Shown one piece after another: positions 1-6,170 of a stretch of 6,170 nucleotides of DNA; the first letter of the stretch is position 1, and every line of letters begins with the position of its first letter. The translations under genes were made by a program, and so were the position numbers. The notes beneath the pieces were generated by a model. It searched no databases and was not told the DNA's origin. It worked only from the letters and a program-made list of their open reading frames with translations. Source of the stretch: Fodinibius sp041642155 (lineage in GTDB: Bacteria > Bacteroidota > Rhodothermia > Balneolales > Balneolaceae); assembly GCF_041642155.1 (NCBI RefSeq), contig NZ_JBEPWZ010000175.1, positions 1 to 6,170 of the forward strand. The letters are read 5' to 3'.

Positions 1-748
1 CCCAGTTGCGCAACATGTATTCCATATCCGACCACTCCGGCTTGCGTTCCACCCACCAGAGGGCGCCGCCGTTGCGAATGATATTGGCACTGACCACTTC
101 GCCGATGGCGCCTTCGGCCACGCGTCGCTGGGTTTCTATATAATCTTTCTGGTACCGGCGGACCGTACCGCTGACCATATTCAGGTTATTCTGTCTTGCT
201 TTCTCTGCGGTTTCCACCATCATGTTCGCGCCGTGCGGGTCAACGGCCAGGGGTTTTTCCTGAAACACGTGCTTGCCCGCATCGATCGCGGCTTTGACGT
301 GCATGGGACGGAAATGAGGGGGCGTGGCAAAGAGAACAATATCCACGCCGGAGTCGATCACTTGCTGGTAGGCGTCAAAGCCCACGTAGCAGTGCTCGTC
401 GGACACTTCCACCCCCTTGGCTTTTCGCAGGTTGTCCCGGCACTTCTCCAGCTGATCCTCGAATACATCGCCCAGGGCCGTAATTTCGAGATTGGGCCCT
501 GCATCCAGGAAGTTGGCGGCGGCCCCGGTCCCCCGGCCCCCGCATCCGACCAGCCCGGCCTTCAGCGGCTCGCCATCCGGGGCCTGATCTCTCAGGGATA
601 CATAGGATTCATCCAGATCCCGGACGGCGTTCGTTCCGGCACAGCTCGTCAAGGCTCCTGCGGCTCCGACCGCACCCAGCGTGCCCAGGGTGACGGTTGA
701 TAAAAAATCACGTCGGCTTTGTTGTTCGTTTTTGTCACTCATACTCAT
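1..748 (-). CDS. Gfo/Idh/MocA-family oxidoreductase, Tat-exported, probable lipoprotein (partial, N-terminal 249 aa)
   Basis: I translated this by hand from the complement; the frame stays open to the left edge, so the C-terminus lies outside the window. Residues 11-17 read SRRDFLS, a twin-arginine (Tat) motif. A hydrophobic stretch follows and ends in LTSC (33-36), a lipobox, so the protein is probably exported folded and lipid-anchored at Cys36. A linker leads to a Rossmann NAD(P)-binding motif, GLVGCGGRG (65-73), then TPPHFRP (142-148) and the family's QEKP motif (163-166) with its conserved lysine. GTVRRYQ (194-200) and the WWVERKPEWSDMEY stretch (231-244) begin the substrate domain and resemble the Tat-exported subgroup common in Bacteroidota and Planctomycetes. 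That subgroup usually has about 430-470 residues, so roughly 200 are missing. I chose the Met at 748; the Met at 742 is possible. No strong ribosome-binding site is seen. It follows the SusD gene on the same strand. The likely role is periplasmic NAD(P)-linked redox chemistry on a sugar or glycoside; the substrate is unknown. Confidence 0.93.
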   Translation of the reverse strand, partial: MSMSDKNEQQSRRDFLSTVTLGTLGAVGAAGALTSCAGTNAVRDLDESYVSLRDQAPDGEPLKAGLVGCGGRGTGAAANFLDAGPNLEITALGDVFEDQLEKCRDNLRKAKGVEVSDEHCYVGFDAYQQVIDSGVDIVLFATPPHFRPMHVKAAIDAGKHVFQEKPLAVDPHGANMMVETAEKARQNNLNMVSGTVRRYQKDYIETQRRVAEGAIGEVVSANIIRNGGALWWVERKPEWSDMEYMLRNW

Positions 749-803
749 ACCACTTTAGTTGTTAATGGATTATCGCATGGCGCGGAAGTCCCCCTTGTCT
801 CCA

Positions 804-838
804 CGGGGAAAGAACTCGTTATCTTATCCCTTTCCCCG
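804..838 (-). repeat. Inverted repeat (9-bp perfect arms) in the susD/oxidoreductase gap
   Basis: CGGGGAAAG at 804-812 is matched exactly by its reverse complement at 830-838, with 17 bases between. In the minus-strand transcript it would form a GC-rich 9-bp stem with a large loop between the SusD stop and the oxidoreductase start. No U-tract follows, so it is not a standard terminator. It could be an RNA-stabilising or processing hairpin, or an operator. The arms are directly visible; the function is inference. Confidence 0.5.
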
Positions 839-849
839 CGCAGACCAGC

Positions 850-877
850 TCCGCCAAAAAACCGCGGAAGCATCCGC
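850..877 (-). terminator. Candidate weak intrinsic terminator / attenuator after the SusD gene
   Basis: On the minus strand GCGGA (877-873), a TGCT loop and TCCGC (868-864) form a short GC-rich hairpin, followed by GG and six U (861-856). It lies 55 bases past the SusD stop. The stem has only 5 bp, so termination would be partial at best. A second GCGGA (854-850) can pair with the same TCCGC and would place the U-tract in its loop, so two mutually exclusive structures are possible. This may lower expression of the downstream oxidoreductase relative to the transporter pair. Confidence 0.35.
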
Positions 878-932
878 TCTCGAGAAGGGGTAAAGGTTCC
901 TGCACCGCACCATACGTTACCATCCATTGCTA

Positions 933-2483
933 TTAATAACCAGGATTATTCTGGCTGATTTCATCGTTGCTGTTCATCTCGTCCGTGGGAATAGGCCACA
1001 GCGTGTCCCTGTCCGGGTTAAACGAACGATTGAATCCTCTGTCGTGCAGGTACCACTCATCAGCCTGTTCGTCATAGAAATAGGCGCCCTGGGCCAGACC
1101 TTCTTTTCGATCGCCGATGCCCCAGCGGTTCATGTCGAACAGCCGCAGTCCTTCAAAGGCCAGTTCAACGCCGCGTTCTCTGCGGAGAATTTCCCTCAGC
1201 TCATCCTGGCTTTTGCCCCCGGTGATGGGCGGCATATCTACCGTGGGACGCTGACGCACCTCGTTAATGGCATCGTACACCGACTGGTCGATATCATTCT
1301 GTTCAATTTTGGCCTCAGCGTACATCAGCAATACATCGGCATACCGGATATGGATGAGGTTGATGGATCCGTTGGAGGGATTATCGCTGTCATTCTCGTA
1401 ATCAATCCATTTTTTCAGGTTATAGCCGTGCTGAGTCGCCGCCTCGCTTCCCTGGACCCGATCCGGGGTGGGGCTGTCGGGACGGGAGTTATAGGTAGAA
1501 TTCCCGATCGGCTGTCCGGTATAGTACACCGTGTGATCCCATCGCGGGTCGATATTTTCATAGGGATCGTCGGGGTTCTGTGGACCTTTGAACTCCATCA
1601 GCTCATACAGCCCGTGAAGCGGTTCCACCGTGGAGCTTCCCCCAATGGAAGCAGCCGAATAGCCGAATGCTCCGTACGTCTGCCCGTCCGGCGCATACTG
1701 CCGGTCAAAGATGACCTCCGAGGAATTTTGTCCCTCATACTGAAACAGTCCCTGGTAGTCCGGATACAACTCGTAAATACCCAGGTCCATCACGTCCTGT
1801 GCGGCCTCTTCAGCGACGCTCCACTGGCTGTTCCGCAGGGCAACCCTCGCTTTCAGAGCCAGGGCCGCTCCATGCGTAGCCCGGCCGATATTCTCCCCTT
1901 CATAGCTCAGGGGGAGGCGTTCGTTATCGATGATATTGTCCAGTTCTGAAATGATAAACTCGACAATCTGGCCTTTATCCGTACGTCCCACATGCTGGTT
2001 GATGTCGAGGGGTTCTTCTATGAGCGGCACATCACCCCAGAGGCTGGTGAGCTGCGTGTAGAAATAAGCCCGCAGAAACCGCGCTTCCGCTTCCAGACGG
2101 GACAGCACCTCCGGGTCGCCGACCTCAACCTGGCCAATGTTGTTGATCACATCGTTGGCCTTGCGTACGCCGACGTAGTACCGGTCCCATATAGCGCCTA
2201 TGGCATCATTGGATGGTACAATATTACCCGCGCCCACATCGTGCAGGGTTCCCGGCCCCGACGGCGCCCGGTAACCGATATCGGTTACCCCGTCGAGCTG
2301 CTTGATCATGGTTTGATCGTCGAGTTCCCGGTACACCGCGTTAACGGCCGTTTCGGCATCTTTTTGCCGCTCCCAGTACACTTCTTCCGCCACGGTACCG
2401 GTGGGCAGAATATCCAGGCCGTCGTCGCATCCGACGATGAAAAAGACTCCTAAAAACAGACTTATAATAATACGATTCTTCAT
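933..2483 (-). CDS. SusD/RagB-family glycan-binding outer-membrane lipoprotein
   Basis: This is the surface glycan-binding partner that caps the SusC barrel. The 516-aa product starts with a lipoprotein signal, MKNRIIISLF, ending in IVGC with Cys19 as the lipidated residue. The acidic DDGLD that follows resembles Bacteroidota surface-export signals. The N-terminal SusD-like domain begins after this (LDILPTGT, about 24-31) and carries the TPR-type helical region. The C-terminal RagB/SusD domain shows RYADVLLMYAEAK (380-392), RERGVELAFEGLRLFDMNRW (435-454), LWPIP (495-499) and the terminal NNPGY typical of the family. Length is normal. The frame is open upstream to a Met at 2522 inside the SusC gene, but I start at 2483 because GGAGG lies 8 bases before it and the result is a canonical lipoprotein signal; a Met at 2498 overlaps that site. 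The gene is 25 bases after the SusC stop, so the two are surely co-transcribed. I give no gene symbol because the substrate need not be starch. Confidence 0.96.
   Translation of the reverse strand: MKNRIIISLFLGVFFIVGCDDGLDILPTGTVAEEVYWERQKDAETAVNAVYRELDDQTMIKQLDGVTDIGYRAPSGPGTLHDVGAGNIVPSNDAIGAIWDRYYVGVRKANDVINNIGQVEVGDPEVLSRLEAEARFLRAYFYTQLTSLWGDVPLIEEPLDINQHVGRTDKGQIVEFIISELDNIIDNERLPLSYEGENIGRATHGAALALKARVALRNSQWSVAEEAAQDVMDLGIYELYPDYQGLFQYEGQNSSEVIFDRQYAPDGQTYGAFGYSAASIGGSSTVEPLHGLYELMEFKGPQNPDDPYENIDPRWDHTVYYTGQPIGNSTYNSRPDSPTPDRVQGSEAATQHGYNLKKWIDYENDSDNPSNGSINLIHIRYADVLLMYAEAKIEQNDIDQSVYDAINEVRQRPTVDMPPITGGKSQDELREILRRERGVELAFEGLRLFDMNRWGIGDRKEGLAQGAYFYDEQADEWYLHDRGFNRSFNPDRDTLWPIPTDEMNSNDEISQNNPGY
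2270..2289. repeat. 20-bp perfect palindrome inside the SusD gene
   Basis: GGTAACCGATATCGGTTACC is identical to its reverse complement over all 20 bases, with no spacer. It lies in the SusD reading frame, encoding the V-T-D-I-G-Y stretch of the N-terminal region. Palindromes this long are rarely expected by chance in a window of this size. It may simply be a coding coincidence or may be a dimeric protein-binding site. No second copy was seen. Confidence 0.6.
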
Positions 2484-2491
2484 AATAAAAT

Positions 2492-2496
2492 CCTCC
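2492..2496 (-). promoter_or_regulatory. Shine-Dalgarno site (GGAGG) of the SusD gene
   Basis: GGAGG on the minus strand sits 8 bases before the ATG at 2483, in the short gap after the SusC stop codon. It decides the start against the in-frame upstream Met codons at 2522 (overlapping the SusC gene) and 2498 (overlapping the site itself). Consensus-strength sites are uncommon in Bacteroidota, which suggests vigorous independent initiation of SusD. Confidence 0.75.
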
Positions 2497-2508
2497 ATTA
2501 CTAAATGT

Positions 2509-5500
2509 TTAAAACGTAACATTCATGCCTACGGTTAATTTTTTGGAATGCGGGAAGAACTGGCTTCTTCCTCTCGGCAACTCAGGATCAAACAGCTCCG
2601 TGGGCGTAAACGTCAGCAGGTTCGTTCCCGCCACGTAGATCCGGAGCGAATTAACCATTGACTGAGGAATTCTGTATCCAAGCTGCACATTTTTGAGCCT
2701 GGCGTATTTGGTATCTTGAAGCCAGAAATCCGACTCCTGCAGGTTCCAGGTGTTCCCCGCAGTCACTTTGGGCCAGGTCCCGTCGGGATTTCTCTCCGGG
2801 TGAAAGGTTTTCTCGGCCATCACCTCGGGAATGAAATTCTGCCAGTTGGGTCCCTCCATAAGCGCCCCGTCGAGCGTATGATGCTGTTTCAGGACACCCT
2901 GCCAGAACATAGAGAGGTCAAATCCTCGATAGGAGGCGTTGAAGTTCACCCCGAACTCGTAGCGGGGATCTTCATTGCCCATGATCACCTGGTCTCCCCC
3001 GTCAATGGCAAGCGATTGGGAAAGATTGCCGTCCCCGTTCAGATCTTCATAGATGATATCGCCTATGCCGGCGTTCGGATTGATCCGGGCAGGATGTTCA
3101 TTCAAGTCCTCCTGGGACCGGTACAATCCGGGGGAGGTAAAGCCCCGAAGCGAGTTAATGGAATGACCCTCGGCCCAGACCGTAAACTTGTCGGGATAGA
3201 AGGGACCCTCGCCGCTGAGGCTTTCGATTTCATTAACGACATCAGAAAAGTTCACTCCTATGGAGTACTGGAGTCCGTCTTCCCGGGCTACACTATTGTA
3301 GTTCACCTGGAGCTCCCAGCCAATATTCGAGACCTCTGCGGCATTTTGGGTGGGGGGACTCACTCCAATGGTAGGGGGAATCGGCAGATCCAGCAGGATA
3401 TCGTCTGTGTAATTCCAGAAGTACTCACCGATTATTTCAACCCGGTCGTCCATCAGTCCCACGTCCAGTCCGATGTTGGTCATGGTGGTAGTCTCCCAGG
3501 TAATAATCGGGTTCCCGGCATCCGTGACCGCCGCGCCGGGCACGACATTCTCATTGAACTGGTACGGCTGGTTCAGGTTATACGTATTCATAAACTGGAA
3601 GAGCCCGATTTCCTGGTTCCCCAGCTGTCCCCACGACCCCCTCAGGCGGAGGTTGCTGATCGGATCGACATTCTCCATAAACGATTCGCTGGATATTCTC
3701 CAGCCGGCCGAAAACGAAGGATACAATCCCCACCGGTGTCCCTCGCCAAACCGGGAAGAACCGTCATACCGTATATTGGCCTGCAGGGAATACCGGTCGT
3801 CGTAGGAATAGTTCGCCCGTCCGAAGAAGGATCGAAGCCGCCACTCATTGTCGTAACATCCCGCCGTAAACCGGCCCGGATCGTCGTACGACTGACACGT
3901 ACGCTGGTTGCCGGCGTCCCCCGCGCTCAGTGATCGCAGCTCATTGTTAAAGAAGTTGGCCCGGGCAGCCGAAACCTGCTCCGTCCTGTTATAAATTTCC
4001 TCGTAGCCGGCAACCCCGCTCACATTGTGGGATCCGACCGATTGTTCGTAGTTCAGGTAGAGCCGCTGGCTCAGCTCCCGCTCCGAAAAACGACCTTCCT
4101 GGAGTGTATTGGTACCGAACCAGCCGCTGGCCGCCACCGGTTCGCCCGTCACATAGTTGATCATGCCGTTGCGGGATTCCCGGAACACGGTTTCATCGGT
4201 GCCGGTGATATTGGCCGTAAAATCCCCTTCCAGTGAAAACATCTCGTTAATCTGGTACTCCAGGCCCAGGGTCCCGACAATATCATTGCTGAGGCGGGTG
4301 GTCTCCCCCGAATTGGCCATGATAAAGGGGTTCCACTGGCCAAACAGCAGATCCCCGGTCGCTTCCTGCCCGTCCGGGTAGCTCATGACCGCGTTCCGGT
4401 TCATGTGGAGAATGCCCTGGGTAATACGCTGGGGCGTAAAACCGGGACCGGAAACATCCCTGCTCCGGTACAAAACATTGGCTTTGGCAGTCAGTTCATC
4501 CGTCAGGTACAGGTCGCTGTTGATGCGAATGCTCGCCCGCTCATTATTGAAACTCTGAATGACCCCTTCCGTATTGGTATAATTAACGTTGGCATAAATG
4601 CGCCCGATGTCGCTTCCCGCTGATACGGACAGCGAGTGATTGTGTTCGAGTGCATTTTCCTGGAATACGCCCTTCTCCCACTCGGCGAAAGGATATTCCA
4701 GCGGGTTGGTCCCGGCCAGTACATTATCCATATATTCCTGTGAATAAATGGGGGACCCGCCGGCATTGACCTGAGCTTCGTTTACCAGCATCATCCAGTC
4801 CTCTTTGGAAGCCCCTTCCGGGAATCCCAGCTCATTCTGTACCCCGACATAGGTATTGTACTGGATATTCATGCCCGAACCGGCTCCTCGCTTGGTTTCC
4901 ACCAGTATAACCCCGTTGGCGGCGCGGGACCCGTAGATAGCAGCGGAAGCTGCGTCTTTGAGCACCGAAATTGACTCGATGGAGGAGGGTTCGAGCGTAC
5001 TGAGCGATTGCTCAACCCCATCAACGAGGACCAGCGGATTGGCATTATTCAGAGTACCGGTGCCGCGGATACGTGTTACGGCATTTTCCTCGCCCGGCTG
5101 CCCCCCTTCATATTCGACTGTCAGGCCGGGGGAGATTCCCTGCAGGCCCAGCTCGGTATTGGTTAGCGGCTGCTCTTCCAGTTCACTGGCTGAGACCGAA
5201 CTTACGGCACCCGTGACATCCGCCCGGCGCTGCGTTCCGAAACCAACCACCACGACTTCATCGAGGGCTGCGGTTGATTCCTGGAGTTCCACGTTAATAG
5301 TGCTCCTTCCCTCCACCGGGATTTCGGCACGCTGAAATCCTACAAAGGAAAAAACCAGCGTCGCGTCAGAGGGGACCGTTATTTCATAGTTCCCGTCTAT
5401 GTCCGTGGTTGTTCCCGAGGTCGTCCCCTGAACGGTGATATTCACCCCCGGCAGCGACTCGCCGGAAGTGGCATCAACCACCTGCCCGGAAACATCAATG

Positions 5501-5580
5501 TTTTGTGCCTGCAGCCCCGCTACAGAAAAAAGGAACACAAAAGAAAACAAAGATAGTAGCCTTATCATCATATATTTCAT
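2509..5580 (-). CDS. SusC/RagA-family TonB-dependent outer-membrane transporter
   Basis: This is the TonB-energised outer-membrane barrel that imports glycans bound by its SusD partner. The product has 1023 aa, normal for the family. A signal peptide (1-25, LQA before Gln26) is followed by a carboxypeptidase-regulatory-like beta-sandwich (about 28-100; SGQVVDATSGESLPGVNITV). The TonB-box-like DEVVVVGFG is at 107-115. The plug domain carries the hallmark ISVLKDAASAAIYGSRAANG (204-223). The barrel extends from about 235 to the C-terminal VTF, with DLNGDG (846-851) and the C-terminal YARLKNVQLGYR and VAGTNLLTFT signatures. There is no N-terminal STN domain, so sigma-factor signalling through FecR is unlikely. 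The only two cysteines, Cys562 and Cys575, lie in a probable extracellular loop and could form a disulfide. The Met at 5580 is supported by AAGGG 7 bases upstream. It is the first gene of the pair; the substrate cannot be read from the sequence. Confidence 0.97.
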   Translation of the reverse strand: MKYMMIRLLSLFSFVFLFSVAGLQAQNIDVSGQVVDATSGESLPGVNITVQGTTSGTTTDIDGNYEITVPSDATLVFSFVGFQRAEIPVEGRSTINVELQESTAALDEVVVVGFGTQRRADVTGAVSSVSASELEEQPLTNTELGLQGISPGLTVEYEGGQPGEENAVTRIRGTGTLNNANPLVLVDGVEQSLSTLEPSSIESISVLKDAASAAIYGSRAANGVILVETKRGAGSGMNIQYNTYVGVQNELGFPEGASKEDWMMLVNEAQVNAGGSPIYSQEYMDNVLAGTNPLEYPFAEWEKGVFQENALEHNHSLSVSAGSDIGRIYANVNYTNTEGVIQSFNNERASIRINSDLYLTDELTAKANVLYRSRDVSGPGFTPQRITQGILHMNRNAVMSYPDGQEATGDLLFGQWNPFIMANSGETTRLSNDIVGTLGLEYQINEMFSLEGDFTANITGTDETVFRESRNGMINYVTGEPVAASGWFGTNTLQEGRFSERELSQRLYLNYEQSVGSHNVSGVAGYEEIYNRTEQVSAARANFFNNELRSLSAGDAGNQRTCQSYDDPGRFTAGCYDNEWRLRSFFGRANYSYDDRYSLQANIRYDGSSRFGEGHRWGLYPSFSAGWRISSESFMENVDPISNLRLRGSWGQLGNQEIGLFQFMNTYNLNQPYQFNENVVPGAAVTDAGNPIITWETTTMTNIGLDVGLMDDRVEIIGEYFWNYTDDILLDLPIPPTIGVSPPTQNAAEVSNIGWELQVNYNSVAREDGLQYSIGVNFSDVVNEIESLSGEGPFYPDKFTVWAEGHSINSLRGFTSPGLYRSQEDLNEHPARINPNAGIGDIIYEDLNGDGNLSQSLAIDGGDQVIMGNEDPRYEFGVNFNASYRGFDLSMFWQGVLKQHHTLDGALMEGPNWQNFIPEVMAEKTFHPERNPDGTWPKVTAGNTWNLQESDFWLQDTKYARLKNVQLGYRIPQSMVNSLRIYVAGTNLLTFTPTELFDPELPRGRSQFFPHSKKLTVGMNVTF

Positions 5581-5587
5581 CTTTTTA

Positions 5588-5592
5588 CCCTT
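5588..5592 (-). promoter_or_regulatory. Probable ribosome-binding site (AAGGG) of the SusC gene
   Basis: AAGGG on the minus strand lies 7 bases before the ATG at 5580. It favours this start over the in-frame Met codons 4 and 5. The surrounding leader is A/U-rich and should be little structured, which also aids initiation in Bacteroidota. Confidence 0.5.
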
Positions 5593-5659
5593 AGTTTTAG
5601 TTTAACATGTGATTTGCACCCTATCAGATTCCTGAATAGAGTAAATTTCTTCCCTGTTC

Positions 5660-5689
5660 ACAACTTAAAAAAAGTTGAATTAAATACAA
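5660..5689 (-). promoter_or_regulatory. Candidate promoter for the SusC-SusD operon
   Basis: On the minus strand TTG (5689-5687) is followed 19 bases later by TAAGTTGT (5667-5660), resembling the Bacteroidota -33 TTTG and -7 TAnnTTTG elements with the usual spacing. The match to the -7 element is imperfect. It lies just downstream of a dense A-tract block and would start transcription near 5653, giving a leader of roughly 70-75 bases. No promoter of equal quality was seen before the oxidoreductase gene. Confidence 0.4.
5661..5677. repeat. Inverted repeat overlapping the candidate -7 element
   Basis: CAACTT and its reverse complement AAGTTG flank five A residues, forming a 17-base interrupted palindrome that overlaps the proposed -7 element. 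Its position would suit an operator for a dimeric regulator blocking RNA polymerase. It could also be chance in an A/T-rich stretch. Confidence 0.4.
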
Positions 5690-5690
5690 G

Positions 5691-5750
5691 CGTTTTTTTT
5701 TCTTTTTCTTTTCTATGTCTCATTTTTTTTTCAATTTATTGTTTTTATTC
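5691..5750 (-). promoter_or_regulatory. A-tract-rich block upstream of the candidate promoter (UP-element-like)
   Basis: The minus strand here is almost all purine, with two runs of nine A (5701-5693 and 5731-5723) and several shorter A runs. It contrasts sharply with the GC-rich coding sequence. Its position immediately upstream of the -33 element suggests curved DNA or an UP element that strengthens transcription of the operon. The composition is directly seen; the role is inferred. Confidence 0.45.
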
Positions 5751-5846
5751 TTGTCGCGGTTATTTTTTAGAGGTAAACGGTTCCCTCATGTCGGCGCGTC
5801 CCCCGGTCCCTGCCGGCCGTGAGGCCACCCCTGTAGTGTTTTCGGT

Positions 5847-5868
5847 CGTGCCGGGTGTTCCCGGCGTG
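5847..5868. repeat. GC-rich hairpin in the upstream region
   Basis: GCCGGG (5850-5855) and CCCGGC (5860-5865) form a perfect 6-bp stem around a TGTT loop. On the plus strand two G-U pairs and a C-G pair extend it to 9 bp. No T-run follows on either strand, so a standard intrinsic terminator is not supported. It may be the structural end of an upstream transcript or a short palindromic intergenic repeat. Confidence 0.5.
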
Positions 5869-5950
5869 TTCATTACTGGTAAAAGAGTAATTTTAACAGG
5901 TAAACATAAAAATACATTCTTGCAGGTTCACCCAGAAGCGGTCATCACGG

Positions 5951-5985
5951 GCTGTTATCCAGGGAGAAGAGATCCCTGTGTTAGC
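5951..5985. repeat. Imperfect stem-loop in the upstream region
   Basis: CAGGGA (5960-5965) pairs with TCCCTG (5973-5978) around a 7-base loop, and the outer GCT/AGC ends (5951-5953 and 5983-5985) can also pair across a mismatched interior. No U-tract follows. The function is unknown. Confidence 0.35.
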
Positions 5986-6125
5986 GGGATTTTGTTCAAG
6001 ATCAAAGCCAGAGGTGGATTGGAACGCATCATACCGCCTATTTTGGCAGATTTAAACCGATCGATAACGCCGGCACAGGATAAAAGAACCGGTTTTCAAG
6101 AGCCCTCCTATAGATAGGAAATATT

Positions 6126-6162
<37 letters not shown>

Positions 6163-6170
6163 AAATAGCC

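Noticed and set aside
233..700. Plus-strand open frame opposite the oxidoreductase gene
   Set aside because: The minus strand encodes a clear Gfo/Idh/MocA protein here with Tat, Rossmann and EKP motifs, so the plus frame is a shadow.
927..1949. Plus-strand open frame (340 codons) antisense to the SusD gene
   Set aside because: Same reason: it lies entirely opposite clear SusD coding sequence and has no recognisable domains.
2484..2522. Longer SusD start at 2522 overlapping the end of the SusC gene
   Set aside because: It would add 13 residues before a canonical lipoprotein signal, and the strong GGAGG site is placed for the ATG at 2483.
2716..3933. Long plus-strand open frame (405 codons) antisense to the SusC gene
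   Set aside because: It is a mirror of the GC-biased codon use of the SusC gene, whose protein is unmistakable across the whole stretch; the antisense product has no family features.
5847..5868. GC-rich hairpin as an intrinsic terminator of an upstream gene
   Set aside because: No T-run follows the stem on either strand, so only a structural repeat is claimed.
5614..6117. Plus-strand open frame of 167 codons divergent from the SusC gene
   Set aside because: It begins with TTG, has no ribosome-binding site, crosses the A-tract/promoter region where it encodes a low-complexity F/S-rich stretch, and shows no recognisable motif. Its length is modest and could arise by chance.

Overview
The window looks like part of a glycan-uptake locus (a polysaccharide-utilisation-type module) from a member of the Bacteroidota or a close relative. 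The evidence is an adjacent SusC-type TonB-dependent outer-membrane porin and SusD-type lipoprotein, a candidate promoter of the Bacteroidota -33/-7 type, and a Tat-exported Gfo/Idh/MocA oxidoreductase. Coding regions appear clearly GC-richer (above 50% by eye) than in Bacteroides or most Flavobacteriia, which would suit an environmental lineage such as Balneolales or Rhodothermales. That placement is inference only.

All three genes lie on the minus strand and are read from high to low coordinates. From right to left the window holds: a (TAGA)9 tetranucleotide microsatellite at the right edge (6127-6162); about 590 bases with no convincing gene (5581-6170), containing two hairpins, a strongly A-tracted block and a candidate promoter; a complete SusC-like receptor (2509-5580, 1023 aa); 25 bases later a complete SusD-like lipoprotein (933-2483, 516 aa; its start is set by a strong GGAGG site); a 184-base gap with two candidate hairpins, one followed by a U-tract and able to refold into a competing hairpin; and the first 249 codons of a Tat-exported, probably lipid-anchored Gfo/Idh/MocA oxidoreductase (1-748), which runs off the left edge.

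Inferred workflow: the SusD lipoprotein at the cell surface captures a glycan or glycoside, the SusC barrel imports it using TonB energy, and the oxidoreductase acts on a sugar or glycoside in the periplasm. Tat-exported Gfo/Idh/MocA proteins next to SusC/SusD pairs fit a pathway in which a glycoside is first oxidised, for example to a 3-keto sugar, before cleavage. No glycosidase, 3-keto-hydrolase, sigma/anti-sigma pair or hybrid sensor is visible here, so the substrate cannot be named. The SusC protein lacks an N-terminal STN domain, which argues against FecR/ECF-sigma control.

Nothing here is clearly a new system. The observations most worth checking are the (TAGA)9 tract at the right edge, the attenuator-like susD/oxidoreductase gap, and the combined Tat and lipobox signals on the oxidoreductase.
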